From Lumbricus rubellus (lineage: Eukaryota > Annelida > Clitellata > Crassiclitellata > Lumbricidae), in the NCBI GenBank assembly GCA_945859605.1, contig OX243811.1, forward strand, positions 60,517,116 to 60,581,115: a stretch of DNA of 64,000 bases. Direction: 5' to 3'. A program made the translations under genes and the position numbers. The notes under the pieces are model-generated. The model was not told where the DNA came from. It did no database searches and saw nothing but the letters and a program-made list of their open reading frames with translations. The number at the start of each line of letters is the position of its first letter. Positions within the stretch are counted from its first letter, which is position 1. Positions 31,681-43,290 of this stretch are shown here, one piece after another.

Positions 31681-31734
31681 AATAGTGAAATAAAATTACG
31701 CAGGCCGGGCAGGCCCTATGTAGGTCTACATAGG

Positions 31735-32640
31735 CTATGGCTGCATGTATAGGCCTATGTATGTTTGTCAACAATGCAAGCCCACAGTTTCTAAGCAATT
31801 GACCTGAAACCTTGCACCTAGACAAAGGGATACAAGGGCAACCCAGCGAAGGGCTGGCGAATCACCCTTACCATGGGAGGCCGTGGGTGGGGGTGGCAAA
31901 AACAAAAAATTTAAAAATGCCCTATACGATACAGTTTCGCAGATAGCTAGACAGACACAGACTACCACCATGACCACGTATACCCACCCAACCCCGCAGC
32001 ACCTTACTCCGCCGGATTGGTTTGAGGCGAAAACATTCATTTCCCGGGAAACTCCTGTAACTTAAACCATTCAGTTAGACAGCGTATGGGGCGGAGTTTG
32101 GTGTCCGTTCTTGGGAGGGGGGGCTTCAAAATCGGGCTTTGGGGGGGAGGGAGACAGTCCAGATCGAGTGGCGCCGAAAATTTTTCGGCGAAAAATTTGT
32201 TGTTTCTGCCCGAAAAGGTGACCTTTTTTAGTCTCCCCCCAAATCTCGTGAAAAAAACCCATACCATTTTCTCAGCCAAAAAGTTGATGACCTTTTTTTA
32301 GTCATCCGCTTGAAATCTGAAATCTCGTAAAAGGTCATCTATTTTCCAGTCTGTGCCTTCTTGCGGGGGCGGGAGGCTAACCCGAAATAACACTACCATT
32401 TTCATTGTGAAAAAACTCTGGGCCTTCCTGGTTGGGGGCTTAACCCCCATACCCATAGCCCCGGATAAACTGATTAAACTCCGCCAATGGACAGAGTGCA
32501 ACCAGGACGACTCCGTTTCCACCCGTCCAGGGCCGTCCACGGGCCAACCATGATCCTGCGGGCGGTGTGGTCTGTGGAAGCCCACAAAAAATTTCCCGGG
32601 AAACGTCGGGTAACCCAGATATACTTTAATTCTAAAATGA
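31735..32640. repeat. C-rich dispersed repeat, copy 1
   Basis: Shares CCCACAGTTTC...ATTGACYTGAAACCTTG and the terminal TTTCCCGGGAAACGYCG...ACCCAG phrase with 38510-39365 and, for the latter, with 41340-41757. No coding capacity is apparent. Confidence 0.55.
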
Positions 32641-33753
32641 GAAATGCAATATTTAGTCAATGCATCACAAAAACGTATTGTTTATGATATTTTTTATTAC
32701 ATCAAACATAATAATTATTATTAGGCCTATTATCGTATGCTAGCCTACTCGGTTCATACCAGATCCGACAAATAGGCCTAATATGTTTTTTTGCGATAAT
32801 GTAGTAGGCCTTGGCTAACGGACATGAAAAGTGTTCGAAGTGTTGCATACAATGTAGGGCCTATATTTAATCCATTACACTAAATATTAGTCTATCGAAC
32901 AATGCAAGCAGAAAGTAGCCCGTGTGCTGTCCAGTAGACCTACATGTATGCCTAATTACAGACCATTGCAATTTTTTTAGCGAAACCCAAACAGTAGGCC
33001 TAGGCCTCTCTCTCAAAAAGAAGCTACACAGAGACGCTAACAATAATACTAAACAACAATAAATAATCTTATGCAAATTGCGATACATTAATTTTCACAA
33101 ACGATGGTTGCAACAACGCTGCAACAGATAAACCTAATCTAAGTTCTACGTGTCCTAAAACGTCAATCCAAATTAGTCCATAGGTATAATTAGGCCTACA
33201 GGCCTATTATTAGGCCTGTGACTTCCAGATAGAATCCAACCTTTGGATTTTTAATGTCTTCTTTACAATCATTTGATTTCTTGAACCTGCCAACTAAGTC
33301 ACATGACCTGACGCAACCTGCTGAAATTGTACCGTAGGCTATAGGCCTAAAGCCTAGCTGGTGCCATCACTGCAGATAGGGTCGACTTGGAACAAAACAG
33401 TGCGTTCAATTCATTCAGGAAGTCAGCATAGCGAATAATCAGTTACAGAGACAACAATATTATTTAATTACCGGGTAGGCCTACTTTTGTTATCGATGAC
33501 ATCACGCTCACTGAAATCAATGATTTTGCATTAGGCCTATACTAGTTAGGCGTAGGATGTATACTGTAGGCCTGTAATAGAACAAATGAATGAGCTGGAA
33601 TGGGTCTGGCCAGGGCTGATAATTTCATAGGCTAAATGAGGTGGTAATGTTAGATCGGTTCGAACTGGGTTCTCGTGCAAGTGTGTGTTTCAAAATTGAC
33701 CATCCGACAACTATCATGATCATCGAGTGACTCATACACATAAGGTTTTTGAT

Positions 33754-36700
33754 TTACTGCTGACTTATTCTGATGTAGCTGCGTTTGAGATTGACACTCA
33801 AGATAAGTACAGTATACTTGAATCCGCAGTTTGGGACTCCGTTCAACACAACGGTCCCACCACCACTGCAACTCCACCACCATCCACCCTTACAGGCAAC
33901 CGCCTGGTTTGCGCAAGACGTCGGCTGGTTGTTCCTATCCTTTGTCGTGAATTGGTACTTGCGACTGTCAGGACCCAACGCATCCGATGGAGCAACCGAC
34001 ATTCCTGATGCGAAGTAGGTGTATCCGAGAAGTTCCGAATCCATGACGAAAGTGCTGTAGGACACGTAGTACTGAGAACCGAGCAAATTGTCCACCACGT
34101 CAGCGCATAGATTCCATCTTTGCCCGTTGCTTGTCAGCTTATAGATGTTTTCGTTTCCCATCCAGTACCCACCGTTGGCATCACTGAATCCGTACTTGTA
34201 GGCTTGCCATCCTTGGTCCAGTCCAGAACCCTGGTTGATCTGAGCGATATAGTTTGGCTTAGCTGGAACGCAGTATAGAAAGTGATCTCTAATGTTAATC
34301 TGTTGTAAACAATTCCATCGAACATTGTAATTGGTGCGTGGAATGTACCACAAAATTAATTGATATATTTGTATTGAGACATTAAAAATGAGTGACAATT
34401 GCATTCTTATCTTGACATCGAAAATAAGTAATTGAATACTTACAAAGTACTTTGTCGCACGGATTTCCTGCCGCTATCGGAGGAGGAGGAATGACTACCA
34501 CCACTGCAGTTGTACTTTGGAATTTGGTCGAGGTAATAGGAACAGTGGTTGAAAGCTTGGAAGTGGAAACCGTAGAAGTCTTGATTGACGTAGCCGCATT
34601 GATTGTAGACCTGGTAGAGGACATTGTACTGGAAACTGCTGAGGACTTGGTTGATGACATTGCACTGGAAACTCCCGAGGACTTAGTTGAGGACAACGCA
34701 TTGGAAACTGCCGAGGGTTTGGTTGGGGACATTGCACTAGAAACTGCAGATGACTTGCTTGAGAACGTTGAATTAAAAGCGTCTGACATAGGATTGAAAA
34801 TGCCTACAAGAAGAGCTGGGGGCAATGAACTGGATGGTGATGTTGTCGCTTCTTGAAAATCCGTTTTAGCATTTTTAGTGACAGTGGTTGGTAAATCGGT
34901 ATGAGTTTCATTTTCCCATTCAAATGCATTTTTAGGGGAATTAGGTAGGTCTGCTGTTGAAGTAGTTGGAGAGTCTCTGAATGCCGTTGTATTATCCTTT
35001 GTTTTCAAGGCAATGACCGTTGTTGTCTCTTTCGTCACATGGGCTGATGAGGAATCTTGTCTCCAGCCATTAGCTTCAGTTGTCGAGGTTTCTGAGACTG
35101 CATGGAAAGAAAAAATAATAAGACACGTCAAAGATACACGTAGGGCCTATATGTAGGACTTTGTAGACCACGTAAATTAATTACAATTAGACTATTTTTC
35201 TAAATCTAAGCATCTGTGATTTTAATGCACACAATTAATGATTGTTACTTGCAGAATTAGGTCGACAAAACGCATTTTGAACGGATTAGTCGAGAGAACT
35301 ATTCCGATAAAGAAAATTCAAACTTTTGTTAAGGTATCGTAGCTCATTGTTCTAAGAACCACAACATCATTCTACTCAAAGTCACTTTCAAAGCTTAACA
35401 TATTTTTTCTTGTATTTTTTTCTCTGACGCTGGTTATGTTCTACCTGCTGCGTCTCGGGTCGTGCCTTATGCTTACACACCAGCTTTCAGTCTCAGACTA
35501 TTAATTTTGTTTATACATGCCATAATTATGGACTGCCAGGCATATCATTTTACTGTGGGCAGAGCTGTAACTGCTACACAGCGGGTCGCAGGTGACGGAT
35601 AGACGAAAATGTCAAAATATATTCTTTGACTTTTTGCCGAAATATCTAAAACTGTTGCAAATGAATAAGTTTATTCTTGTTCCATTTTTGTCAGAAATTG
35701 GTCCAGGCAATGTAGGCATAGGCCTACTTTCAATTTGTAGGCCTAGGTCTACATGTACGTGGCCTATATAATGTTTCGGCTATAATTCCTGATCTGCAAG
35801 GTAGCATTCAGTAGCCTAGTCCTATAGAAGATAGTCATGTAATGGGAAGTGGTAGACCAAACAAAAACTTATTAAAAATATAATTCTTCTGATTGGTTTT
35901 CGAACTGCGAAATAAAATTATGGTCTATTTTAGATCCCTACATTAATTTTTAAGATCGATTCCTTACGAAGATCATGATATGATATCTGCAACAGACTTA
36001 CGAAGAATCTGACAACTCTGAAGATCAGCGACCTGAAAAATTTGAAGACACATTTATTACAAAGAGAATAATTAGACTGTGCACAAAATAAATCGGCTGG
36101 CATTGGCAACGGCGCATTTGCAATTACAAGATCCAAACTGCGTGTTAAAAATTAAACCCGCTTGGATAAGTTAAAACATGTATGGACATACCTGCATATA
36201 GGCCTACATTTATAACCACCATATGATTAGCCACTATAGACCTACATTGTTAATCTATGTTTCCTGTATTCTCTGCAGCTATATTGTTGATGATGCGAAC
36301 ATGGACATTGGCACACACATATAGCCTATTTCTGCAGGAAGGGCAAACCACAATGGTCACTACTCATGTGCTAGTGACAAACCGCCCATTGTGGCTCCCT
36401 CAAGGTGAAATCACATTCACTGCAATTCGAGTCGGGATTCTGGTAGGAAATTTACCTGCATATTTTCGCTGTTTGAAGCCTTTCTCTTTTCATGAGCCTT
36501 TCACTGAGAGCGCTCTCCTGTGAGAAGCGCTTTACACATGTTAGATTAGATTAGATTAGATAAGATAAAGGAAGCCATAAAAACAGAAGCATAACTTATT
36601 CTATCATAATGCACTGCTATGCAGGTCCTGAAAACCCAAAAGTCAACTTAGCAGGTCAACCAGCATTAAAAGAAAGGCTCACACAAAGACCGTCCAATGT

Positions 36701-37557
36701 TTAGGACATGCATCATTTTTGCCGATCTGCCTTTGCGAAAACACTAGTTAGAATATAATTTTTGTGAAATTTGTTCTAGAAACAGGAGGAATTATCTTGA
36801 ACATAAAAGTCACACGATGGTCTCACGATGTTAATAATAACTGTGTTGGATTGTCCGACCCCGAACCAGTTCATCTTGGGCTGAGAACTTCTTCTTATCG
36901 GTTATGGCCACTGAAATAGACTATAGGCCCTATGCATGAAGAAAGTAAAGCGGTTTTTACAATAGGCCCTAAAGATCGTGCGAATGTCTTACAATCTTGA
37001 AATTTAATTTCCTGACTTTTGCGACAAAGACATTTTTTAATTGGCACAAAATCATTTCTCTATCCCTTGTAGTTCATCGTGTCATCTAGGCCTATAAGAT
37101 AATTTCTCTCTTCAAGGATGCGGAATAGATCTTCTGAATATAGGTTGGAGCGCAGAGGTTAGCCGTAATTAAGGCACAGACCTTGCTAAAATAAATGTAG
37201 GAAGCTTTCTCGACTTACCTCCGCATGGTAACAACCTGTCACAGGTGAACAGTGAGTCGGCGTGTAGTGGTAGATCTCACAGGTTAGAAGACGAGCCTTG
37301 TAGTTGTAGTTGGTGCAATCAGGATCTTGGAGACACTGCGAGGCACACAGAGCCCCAGGAGCCACACATGAATCGTCATCCGATAATGTGGAAAGTATCT
37401 GGTCAATAGGAATCACGAGCGATGGTTCATCCAAGGCACAGGACACTGTTCCGTTGGAATATCGCGTTTTCTCAAAGACCTTCGCCGAAGCCACGGGATT
37501 CCACATGCATGCCATATTAGACATGATGAGGAACGCTACCAGACAATGACGGAACAT
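33754..37557 (-). CDS. Secreted PAN - Ser/Thr-rich stalk - fibrinogen-like protein, copy A
   Basis: Exons (minus): 37557-37219, 36032-36002, 35097-34444, 34262-33754; phases 0, 1, 1 agree and the product is 510 residues. Residues 1-25 are a signal peptide. Residues ~35-113 form a PAN/apple module (CASQCLQDPDCTNYNYKARL, TCEIYHY). A 31-nt microexon adds VADLQSCQIL. The stalk (~220 residues) is rich in Ser/Thr, has 12-residue repeats (SSAMSSTKSSAV) and ends VVVVIPPPPIAAGNPCD; it should be heavily O-glycosylated. The last exon encodes a FReD-like domain: GWQAYKYGFSDANGGYWMGN, WNLCADVVD, YYVSYSTF, KYQFTTKDRNNQ, ACKGGWWWSC. The usual N-terminal FReD segment (C..GVY..YCDM) is missing. No membrane anchor. 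A recognition role is inferred from domains; the family is not one I can name. Confidence 0.85.
34618..34780 (-). repeat. 36-bp coding tandem repeat in copy A stalk
   Basis: Four to five units of 36 bp encode the 12-residue pattern S-(A/G)-V-S-(S/N)-(A/T)-(M/L)-S-(S/P)-T-(K/R)-(S/P). The copies differ at several positions. The expansion makes this stalk exon 654 nt, against 348 nt in copies B and C. Confidence 0.8.
36002..36032 (-). other. 31-nt coding microexon of copy A
   Basis: Flanked by a good acceptor (AAATTTTTCAG) and donor (GTAAGTCT) on the minus strand. It starts in phase 0 and ends in phase 1, exactly what is needed to join the PAN exon (ends phase 0) to the stalk exon (starts phase 1). 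It reads VADLQSCQIL. A matching 31-nt exon is present in copy B. Confidence 0.8.
36290..36570 (+). repeat. SINE-like element with L2-type tail
   Basis: In the intron between the PAN exon and the microexon of copy A. It contains an imperfect hairpin (CCACAATGGTCACTA...TAGTGACAAACCGCCCATTGTGG, about 36348-36395) and ends with GAGCGCTCTCC, GCGCTTTACA and a (TTAGA)n tail at about 36541-36565. Confidence 0.5.
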
Positions 37558-37829
37558 TGTGACCTTCTTATTTGAAGCAACCGTTCGTTTGAAGGTCTAA
37601 TGATCTGCGCATAAGAACACACCGTGCGAGAAGACACGTGTAGGCCTACAGAGTACAAGATATCAAAATGAATGCAAATGATTCAGCAGCTTAATTCTTT
37701 ATTGCAGGTAGCGGATGCCGAAATTCTAATGTTTCTGGAGATACTATAGTCTAGGCCTACTGTTAAATAGGTGTTTATCTGGTTCATAAGCAAATGCTTT
37801 ATGGATATTGGCTAAATAATTAATCTGTG

Positions 37830-38135
37830 GTTCAGGAGATAGGTCAGCTAAGAGGTGATAACATGACATTGCTGCAGAGGACTGTCAAACAGAAGTTAAT
37901 GTATTTCGGTCACGTGGTGCGCACAGATGGACTTGAGAAGGCGATGATGCTGGCGTGTGGAGAGGGTACGATGAGAAGAGGACCGCCGAGGACTAGATGG
38001 ATGGAAGATGTACACAGGAGGACAATGATGAATCTTGAACAACTGAGGGATGAAACGCAGAACGGAGTGGAGAAGGCTGGTCATGACGGTCGCTAGAGTG
38101 CCTCTAGCCGACGCCACAAGGTGCAGGCTAAATAA
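37830..38135 (+). pseudogene. LINE reverse transcriptase C-terminal fragment
   Basis: The plus-strand frame encodes LLQRTVKQKLMYFGHVVR, LEKAMMLACGEGTMRRGPPR and TRWMEDVHRR, the usual end of the RT polyprotein of endonuclease-type LINEs (...FGHVMR.DGLEK...G.R.RGR...W). The last part (VMTVARVPLADATRCR) is in another frame, so it is broken by at least one indel. Only the C-terminus is present. It lies upstream of copy A. Confidence 0.65.
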
Positions 38136-38307
38136 TCATTAGCATAAAGGCTCAGGCTTCCTTTAAGTTTTTATAGAATTTGTGCTGCCTTACATTTCTG
38201 ATTTTGATACTTAATGTTTAAAAACCCGAAAGCATTAAGCTTCTAACTCGGCCTTTTGCAGCTAGTTTGCGGATAGTAGGGGGTCAACCTATCGTTATTA
38301 AATTTAA

Positions 38308-39889
38308 TTAACCCATTTACCGCCGCTATGAGAAATAGCCACCGTATCAAGCTGCAGCTGATAGCATATCATCAAAATGATGCCAATAGACTTCTGAAAG
38401 TGCAATTTTATTTAAATTATTTGGTGTGACCTAGTTTCAGGACGTTGCGTTTTCGCAACAATGGCAGGAAAGGTGAACTTAATCTATGCATGGAAAGGTG
38501 AATGTGACTATGTAGCCTATGTATGTGTGTTTTCCAGTAGCCTATGTACGCCCACAGTTTCATTGCTATTGACTGGAAACCTTGAACCTGAGCAGAGGGC
38601 CGCCAGGGCCATCCAGTGGAGGGCCTGGATTTTACCCCCTCACTGTTGGGGGGGGGGCGGTGGGCGGTGGGCGGCCGAAAAATAACACAAATATCGTAGT
38701 TTTCACATCTTCGACGTAGTTTCACATCTAATCCGAAGCTGACAGCTAGACCGAGTGCCCCACGGCGACCTCGTGCCCACAATGACACACCCCGCCCACC
38801 AAGGATGTGGTGGGGCTGAGTTTCTGGGTGAACCATAACTTCTACTACGAAATTTCATGAGTATCGCCGGGTACTTCAGTGGAGAGGATGGAGACTCCAT
38901 GGAGGGGGAGCGAGTTAGGTGGCGACTTGTGAGGTGGGGTGTGGTGGGGTGGAGGGTGGGGTGGTGATGGTGGCGAGGTGTGGATGGGGGTTGGTGTTAG
39001 TAGTCACAAACCTAAATTTACTGGGTAACACTGGGGGACACCAGAGCGGTGGAAGCATGTTAGGGCGGGGCAGGTGTGGATGGGTAGGGATGGGGCTGGA
39101 TGGAATGGGTCTAGAATGGGGTGGGGTGGGGTGGAAAGAGCGTGTAACTGGATGGGGTTGAGAGGGAGGGGTGGTGGGTAGTGGGTAGGGGCAAGGGCGG
39201 GAAAGCCGAAGCTTTCCGAGCGGTGTCAACGCCGGATAGCCCATAGAGGTAGGGGCTGTCTGTGGAAGCTGGTCAGGACACTCCGCCCCGTAGTTGGTGC
39301 TGATGGTGGCTGGTGGGGCGGAAACACACAATTTCCTGGGAAACGCCGTGTACCCCAGTTAGTTTTTTGCAAGCAATCGTAAGTTCAAATAAGATAATAA
39401 TAATTACCACAAAGTCATGTATTGTATACGTGCCATAATGCGTAAGATTTTAGCGTATTCCGCCGAAGTTGCGAAAACGCAACATAATTCGCATAGCGCA
39501 TTCCGCCGATGTTGCGAAAACGCAACATTAAAATTTCGCAGATTACGGTTTCAGTATACAATGAGATATAAATTTAATAAACAAAACACGTTAATTATTC
39601 ACATTAGTATTCCAATCGGACAGCTTCACTTCTCGGAAATATTGACGTGTTATGAGAGAAAAAAATTATTGAACAAAACCCCTAAACAGACACCAAAAAT
39701 ACCAAATTTTGACAAATTCAAAAAAATATTAGATGACAATAAATAATATTATATTTGGTAACAGCATACTTAGTAAACACCCATTAAGTAGGAAAAAATA
39801 GATTTGCGAAGGTTTCTCTTGTTTTTAATTTTCCCACAATTTTTAAGCAGTACGTTGCGTTTTCGCAACGCCGGCGGTAAATGGGTTAA
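38308..39889. mobile_element. TTAA-flanked piggyBac-like element with nested repeat
   Basis: TTAA at 38308-38311 and 39886-39889 is followed by inverted ends CCCATTTACCGCCG. The palindrome GTTGCG-TTTT-CGCAAC occurs at about 38444, 39470, 39511 and 39853. The C/G-rich dispersed repeat 38510-39365 lies inside. An open frame at 39417-39746 (+) has no recognisable transposase motif. Assignment to piggyBac rests on TTAA and CCC ends only. Confidence 0.65.
38510..39365. repeat. C-rich dispersed repeat, copy 2
   Basis: Homologous to 31735-32640 at its start and related to 41340-41757. Inside it, the phrase AAATTTYMYGGGTAWCRCCGGG recurs about every 160 bases (38848, 39010, 39325 approximately), so it includes a ~165-bp tandem repeat with long G-rich runs on the plus strand. 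Confidence 0.6.
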
Positions 39890-40654
39890 CAGCTCACTAA
39901 CCTACAGACTGAATGAATGAAAAATGAAGAGCATACTGTAGCCTACCTGACGTGCACCCGAAAGAAAGCAAATGAAGGGTCGGCATACCAATTAAATTAG
40001 ATTAGACTGCAGCTCGTGTAGAAGCCTACGCAGAAAGTCTTACTTGTAACGTCTTGATGTCCGCCTGTAGCTAGCTAGTCCTACTAGAATGGCTATGAAT
40101 ATTTTTTTTATGATTCCCATCTAGATCTTACTGGCTTCCGTATGAGCATAAAAATTATAGGCCCCCAAAGGAAGCCTTTTTGGACCATGGTTGACATGCT
40201 GGGAAGACTGTTAGGCTATAATACCTGTCAATTCAATTAATTACTGTAGACCACTTACCGCTGCAATTAAGTTAAATATCTATAGATGATTATTTATGTC
40301 ATTATCAGGCATTATCGGATATTTTGTGCACCGCCTATAATTCATTTTGTGCGTCCTTCCGCGATGACCCTAATTGAAATTCAGAAACAATGGAAACGAG
40401 GAAGCTTTGTTGCTCGCGATACAGACACGACCATCGGAAACAATAATGCTAAGCACTAAAAGTACATGCTGACATAAAACTGGACGTCTATGTTTCTCTC
40501 GTTCTGACGGTAAATTATTAAACGCAAAGTGACTGTATACATTTTCAGACACATGTCATGTCACTGGCATTGAGGAGCTCGACCAATTGTAGTCCAAGCT
40601 TATAAAGCCCATTGTTATTTTCTTACAGGTATGTTTCAATTTGATCTATAAATT

Positions 40655-40738
40655 ATGGAGCAAAGTTCTCATCATCATCGTCGTCGTCGTCGTCATCGCC
40701 ATAATCAACATAATTATCATCATCATCATTATCATCAC

Positions 40739-40802
<64 letters not shown>

Positions 40803-41050
40803 GTCGTCGTCGTCGTCGTCATCGTCAACGTCATCATCATCATCATTATCAACATCATCGTCGTCGTCGTCATCATCATCATCATCGTCGTCATAATTAT
40901 CCATCATTATCATCATCGTCATCATCATCGTCATCATCATCATCGTCGTCGTCGTTGTCGTCGTCATCATCATCATCATCGTCAACGACAACAGCAACAT
41001 CATCATCACTATCATAATAATAATATCATCTTCATCAACACCACCATAAT
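40655..41050 (+). repeat. (CAT)n/(CGT)n trinucleotide array
   Basis: About 390 bp of ATC/GTC triplets with TAT/AAC interruptions. All three frames stay open on both strands (poly-Ile, poly-His, poly-Ser, and poly-Asp or poly-Met on the other strand), so the long ORFs here are not genes. Confidence 0.95.
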
Positions 41051-41339
41051 TTTTATTTCATTACTACTAAAATGTTATTGCGGCTGTTCTTAATTATAAT
41101 TATTATTGCTTTTCCTACTGTCGTCGTTGTTAGGCGCCATTGTTTACAGCTGCTTGTAAGGGAAACAATGCAAAATGTAGCACCCTCTACTTCTACAATC
41201 TACATGTAGATAGGAGTTATGCTCTCTGGTGGCTATCAACATAACGCTGACGAGATGAACCGCTATCTAAAGACCTCTAATAATTCATGAATGTTCTTTG
41301 AAACGTAAAGAATTATGATGATCATGTCAACTTTCATGA

Positions 41340-41757
41340 TCAGAGAGGTGGATTTAGGCTCCATTGAAACTCTAATGACGAAATTTCACGGGTGGCGACG
41401 TGGCGTACCGTTTCCAAACCCCCAGGCACCCAGTGGAGGTCGCAGCGTGATGGGGTTGGGTAAGGTGGGCTTGGGGAGCGGGGTTTGATGGGGTGGGATT
41501 GAGGAGCGGGCGGATGGGGTGGGTTCGGGTGGACCAAAGCCGAAATTTACCGGGCAATGCCGAGTATCACTGAGAGGTGGAGGCAAGGTGGGCCGGTGGG
41601 TTAGGGAGTAGGTGGGTGAGTGGGATGATGAAATAAGTGGGGTGGGGAGTAGGAGTGGATGGATAGGGTGAAGTGTGGGTTGGGATGTAGGAGATTGGCC
41701 TGGAACGGGGTGAATCCTAAATTTCCCGGGCAACGCCAGGTGCCCCAGCTATAGTGA
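41340..41757. repeat. ~165-bp G-rich tandem repeat
   Basis: Three units, each with AAATTTCNCGGG at about 41382, 41545 and 41712, followed by a G-rich stretch with GTGGGTGGG-like runs. It is related to the internal repeat of 38510-39365. Confidence 0.6.
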
Positions 41758-41949
41758 AATAATAAAAGTCCAGTTATGACCTACGATTTTTTTAATATTT
41801 TCTATGCATATTTTATATAATGCATTATGATTTTATTTAGTTGCAAATTCGAAGTTTAACTAATTGTATAGTTAATTCTCTGTAGAGTCAATATTGTATT
41901 TAAAAAGCATGTAATCATAAACTTTGTAGGCCCATAAAAAGCTACCTAA

Positions 41950-43290
41950 CCCGGACGCGAGTTTCCAAAAGCCTGTATGGCCCAACGCATACGCGTCCTA
42001 TTGGGCAGTAATACTGGAAGAGGCGATTTCCGTAGGGGAGGAGGTTGTCGAGTACAATTTCTGACAATCCCTTTGTAGACAGTAGCATACTGTCAACAAC
42101 ACGTGCGACACGCAGGCTCTCACGATTTTTGACGAATTGCAATGTAAAACGTTTAAAATTTCTTACAAATGACCTTACGTATGGAGGAACATTTTGCACC
42201 TGTAGGTAATCTTTAGCGCTCTATATCGTTAAATTTAAGCATGGTTATAACATAGAAGACCTAGGTGTTTTTCGCGTATAGGGTAAGGTTTCGCGTCGTG
42301 AGGGTCGGTTAGGGTTAGTGTTAGGGTTAGTGTCGTCATTAGATTAGATTCTTTTTGCGTCGTGAGGGTCGGTACTCGGTTAGGGTTAGTGTTAGGGTTA
42401 GTGTCGTCATTAGATTCTTGATTTTTGCGTTGGTTGTTTAGCAGTTGTTGGTCAAGCTAATAGCACATATATAGCCAACACTACAGCTTGACCAACAACT
42501 GCTAACAATCATCAACTACCTTCTCCCCCCTACGGTCTTCGCCTCTTCCACACTGTTTTCCCTTCATCGGCGAATAGGAGCGCGGATGCGTTGGGCCATA
42601 CAGGCTTTTGGAAACACGCAACCCGGACGCGAGTTTCCAAAAGCCTGTATGGCCCAACGCTAACGCGTCCTATTGGGCAGTAATACTGGAAGAGGCGATT
42701 TCGGTAGGGGAGGAGGTTGTCGAGTACAATTTCTGACAATCCCTTTGTAGACAGTAGCATACCGTCAACAACACGTGCGACACGCAGGCTCTCACCATTT
42801 TTGACGAATTGCAATGTAAAACGTTTAAAATTTCTTACAAATGACCCTACGTATGGAGGAACATTTTGCACAGGTAATCTTTAGCGCTCTATATCGTTAA
42901 ATTTAAGCATGGTTATAACATAGAAGACGTAGGTGTGGTTCGCGTATAGGGTATACGGTTTCGCGTGAGGGTCGGTTAGGGTTAGTGTTAGGGTTAGTGT
43001 CGTCATTAGACATTAGATTCTTAAGATTTTTGCGTCGTGAGGGTCGGTTAGGGTTAGTGTTAGGGTTAGTGTCGTCATTAGATTCTTGATTTTTGCGTTG
43101 GTTGTTTAGCAGTTGTTGGTCAAGCTAATAGCACATATATAGCCAACACTACAGCTTGACCAACAACTGCTAGCAATCATCAACTACCTTCTCCCCCCTA
43201 CGGTCTTCGCCTCTTCCACACTGTTTTCCCTTCACCGGCGAATAGGAGCGCGTTAGCGTTGGGCCATACAGGCTTTTGGAAACACGCAAC
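41950..43290. mobile_element. Two head-to-tail copies of a ~670-bp inverted-end element
   Basis: Copy 1 is 41950-42621 and copy 2 is 42622-43290. Each begins with GAGTTTCCAAAAGCCTGTAT GGCCCAACGC and ends with its complement, and contains two telomere-like GGTTAGGGTTAG blocks and a 20-bp hairpin arm (TAGCAGTTGTTGGTCAAGCT) about 24 bp apart from its complement. The word AACCCGGAC stands at the left edge, at the junction and at the right edge. A minus-strand frame is open in both (85 and 113 codons, starting MQNVPPYV), but its differences look neutral and I do not count it as a gene. Confidence 0.75.

Noticed and set aside
32037..32660. Overlapping frames on both strands with Pro/Phe-rich content
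   Set aside because: They lie in a copy of the C-rich dispersed repeat and show no conserved motif.
34452..34856. 134-codon plus-strand frame rich in Leu/Glu/Asp
   Set aside because: It is the antisense of the copy A stalk exon; its regularity follows from the 36-bp repeat.
38415..39331. Overlapping Pro-rich frames
   Set aside because: They are translations of the G/C-rich dispersed repeat.
40655..41050. CRISPR-like array
   Set aside because: Simple trinucleotide repeat without spacers, in an animal genome.
40641..41093. Long poly-His, poly-Ile, poly-Asp and poly-Met open frames
   Set aside because: They come from a trinucleotide array that is open in all frames.
41942..42871. Related 85- and 113-codon minus-strand frames (MQNVPPYV...)
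   Set aside because: They are shared only because the two element copies are duplicates, the frame runs into the inverted end, and no protein family is recognised; kept as an open question under the element.
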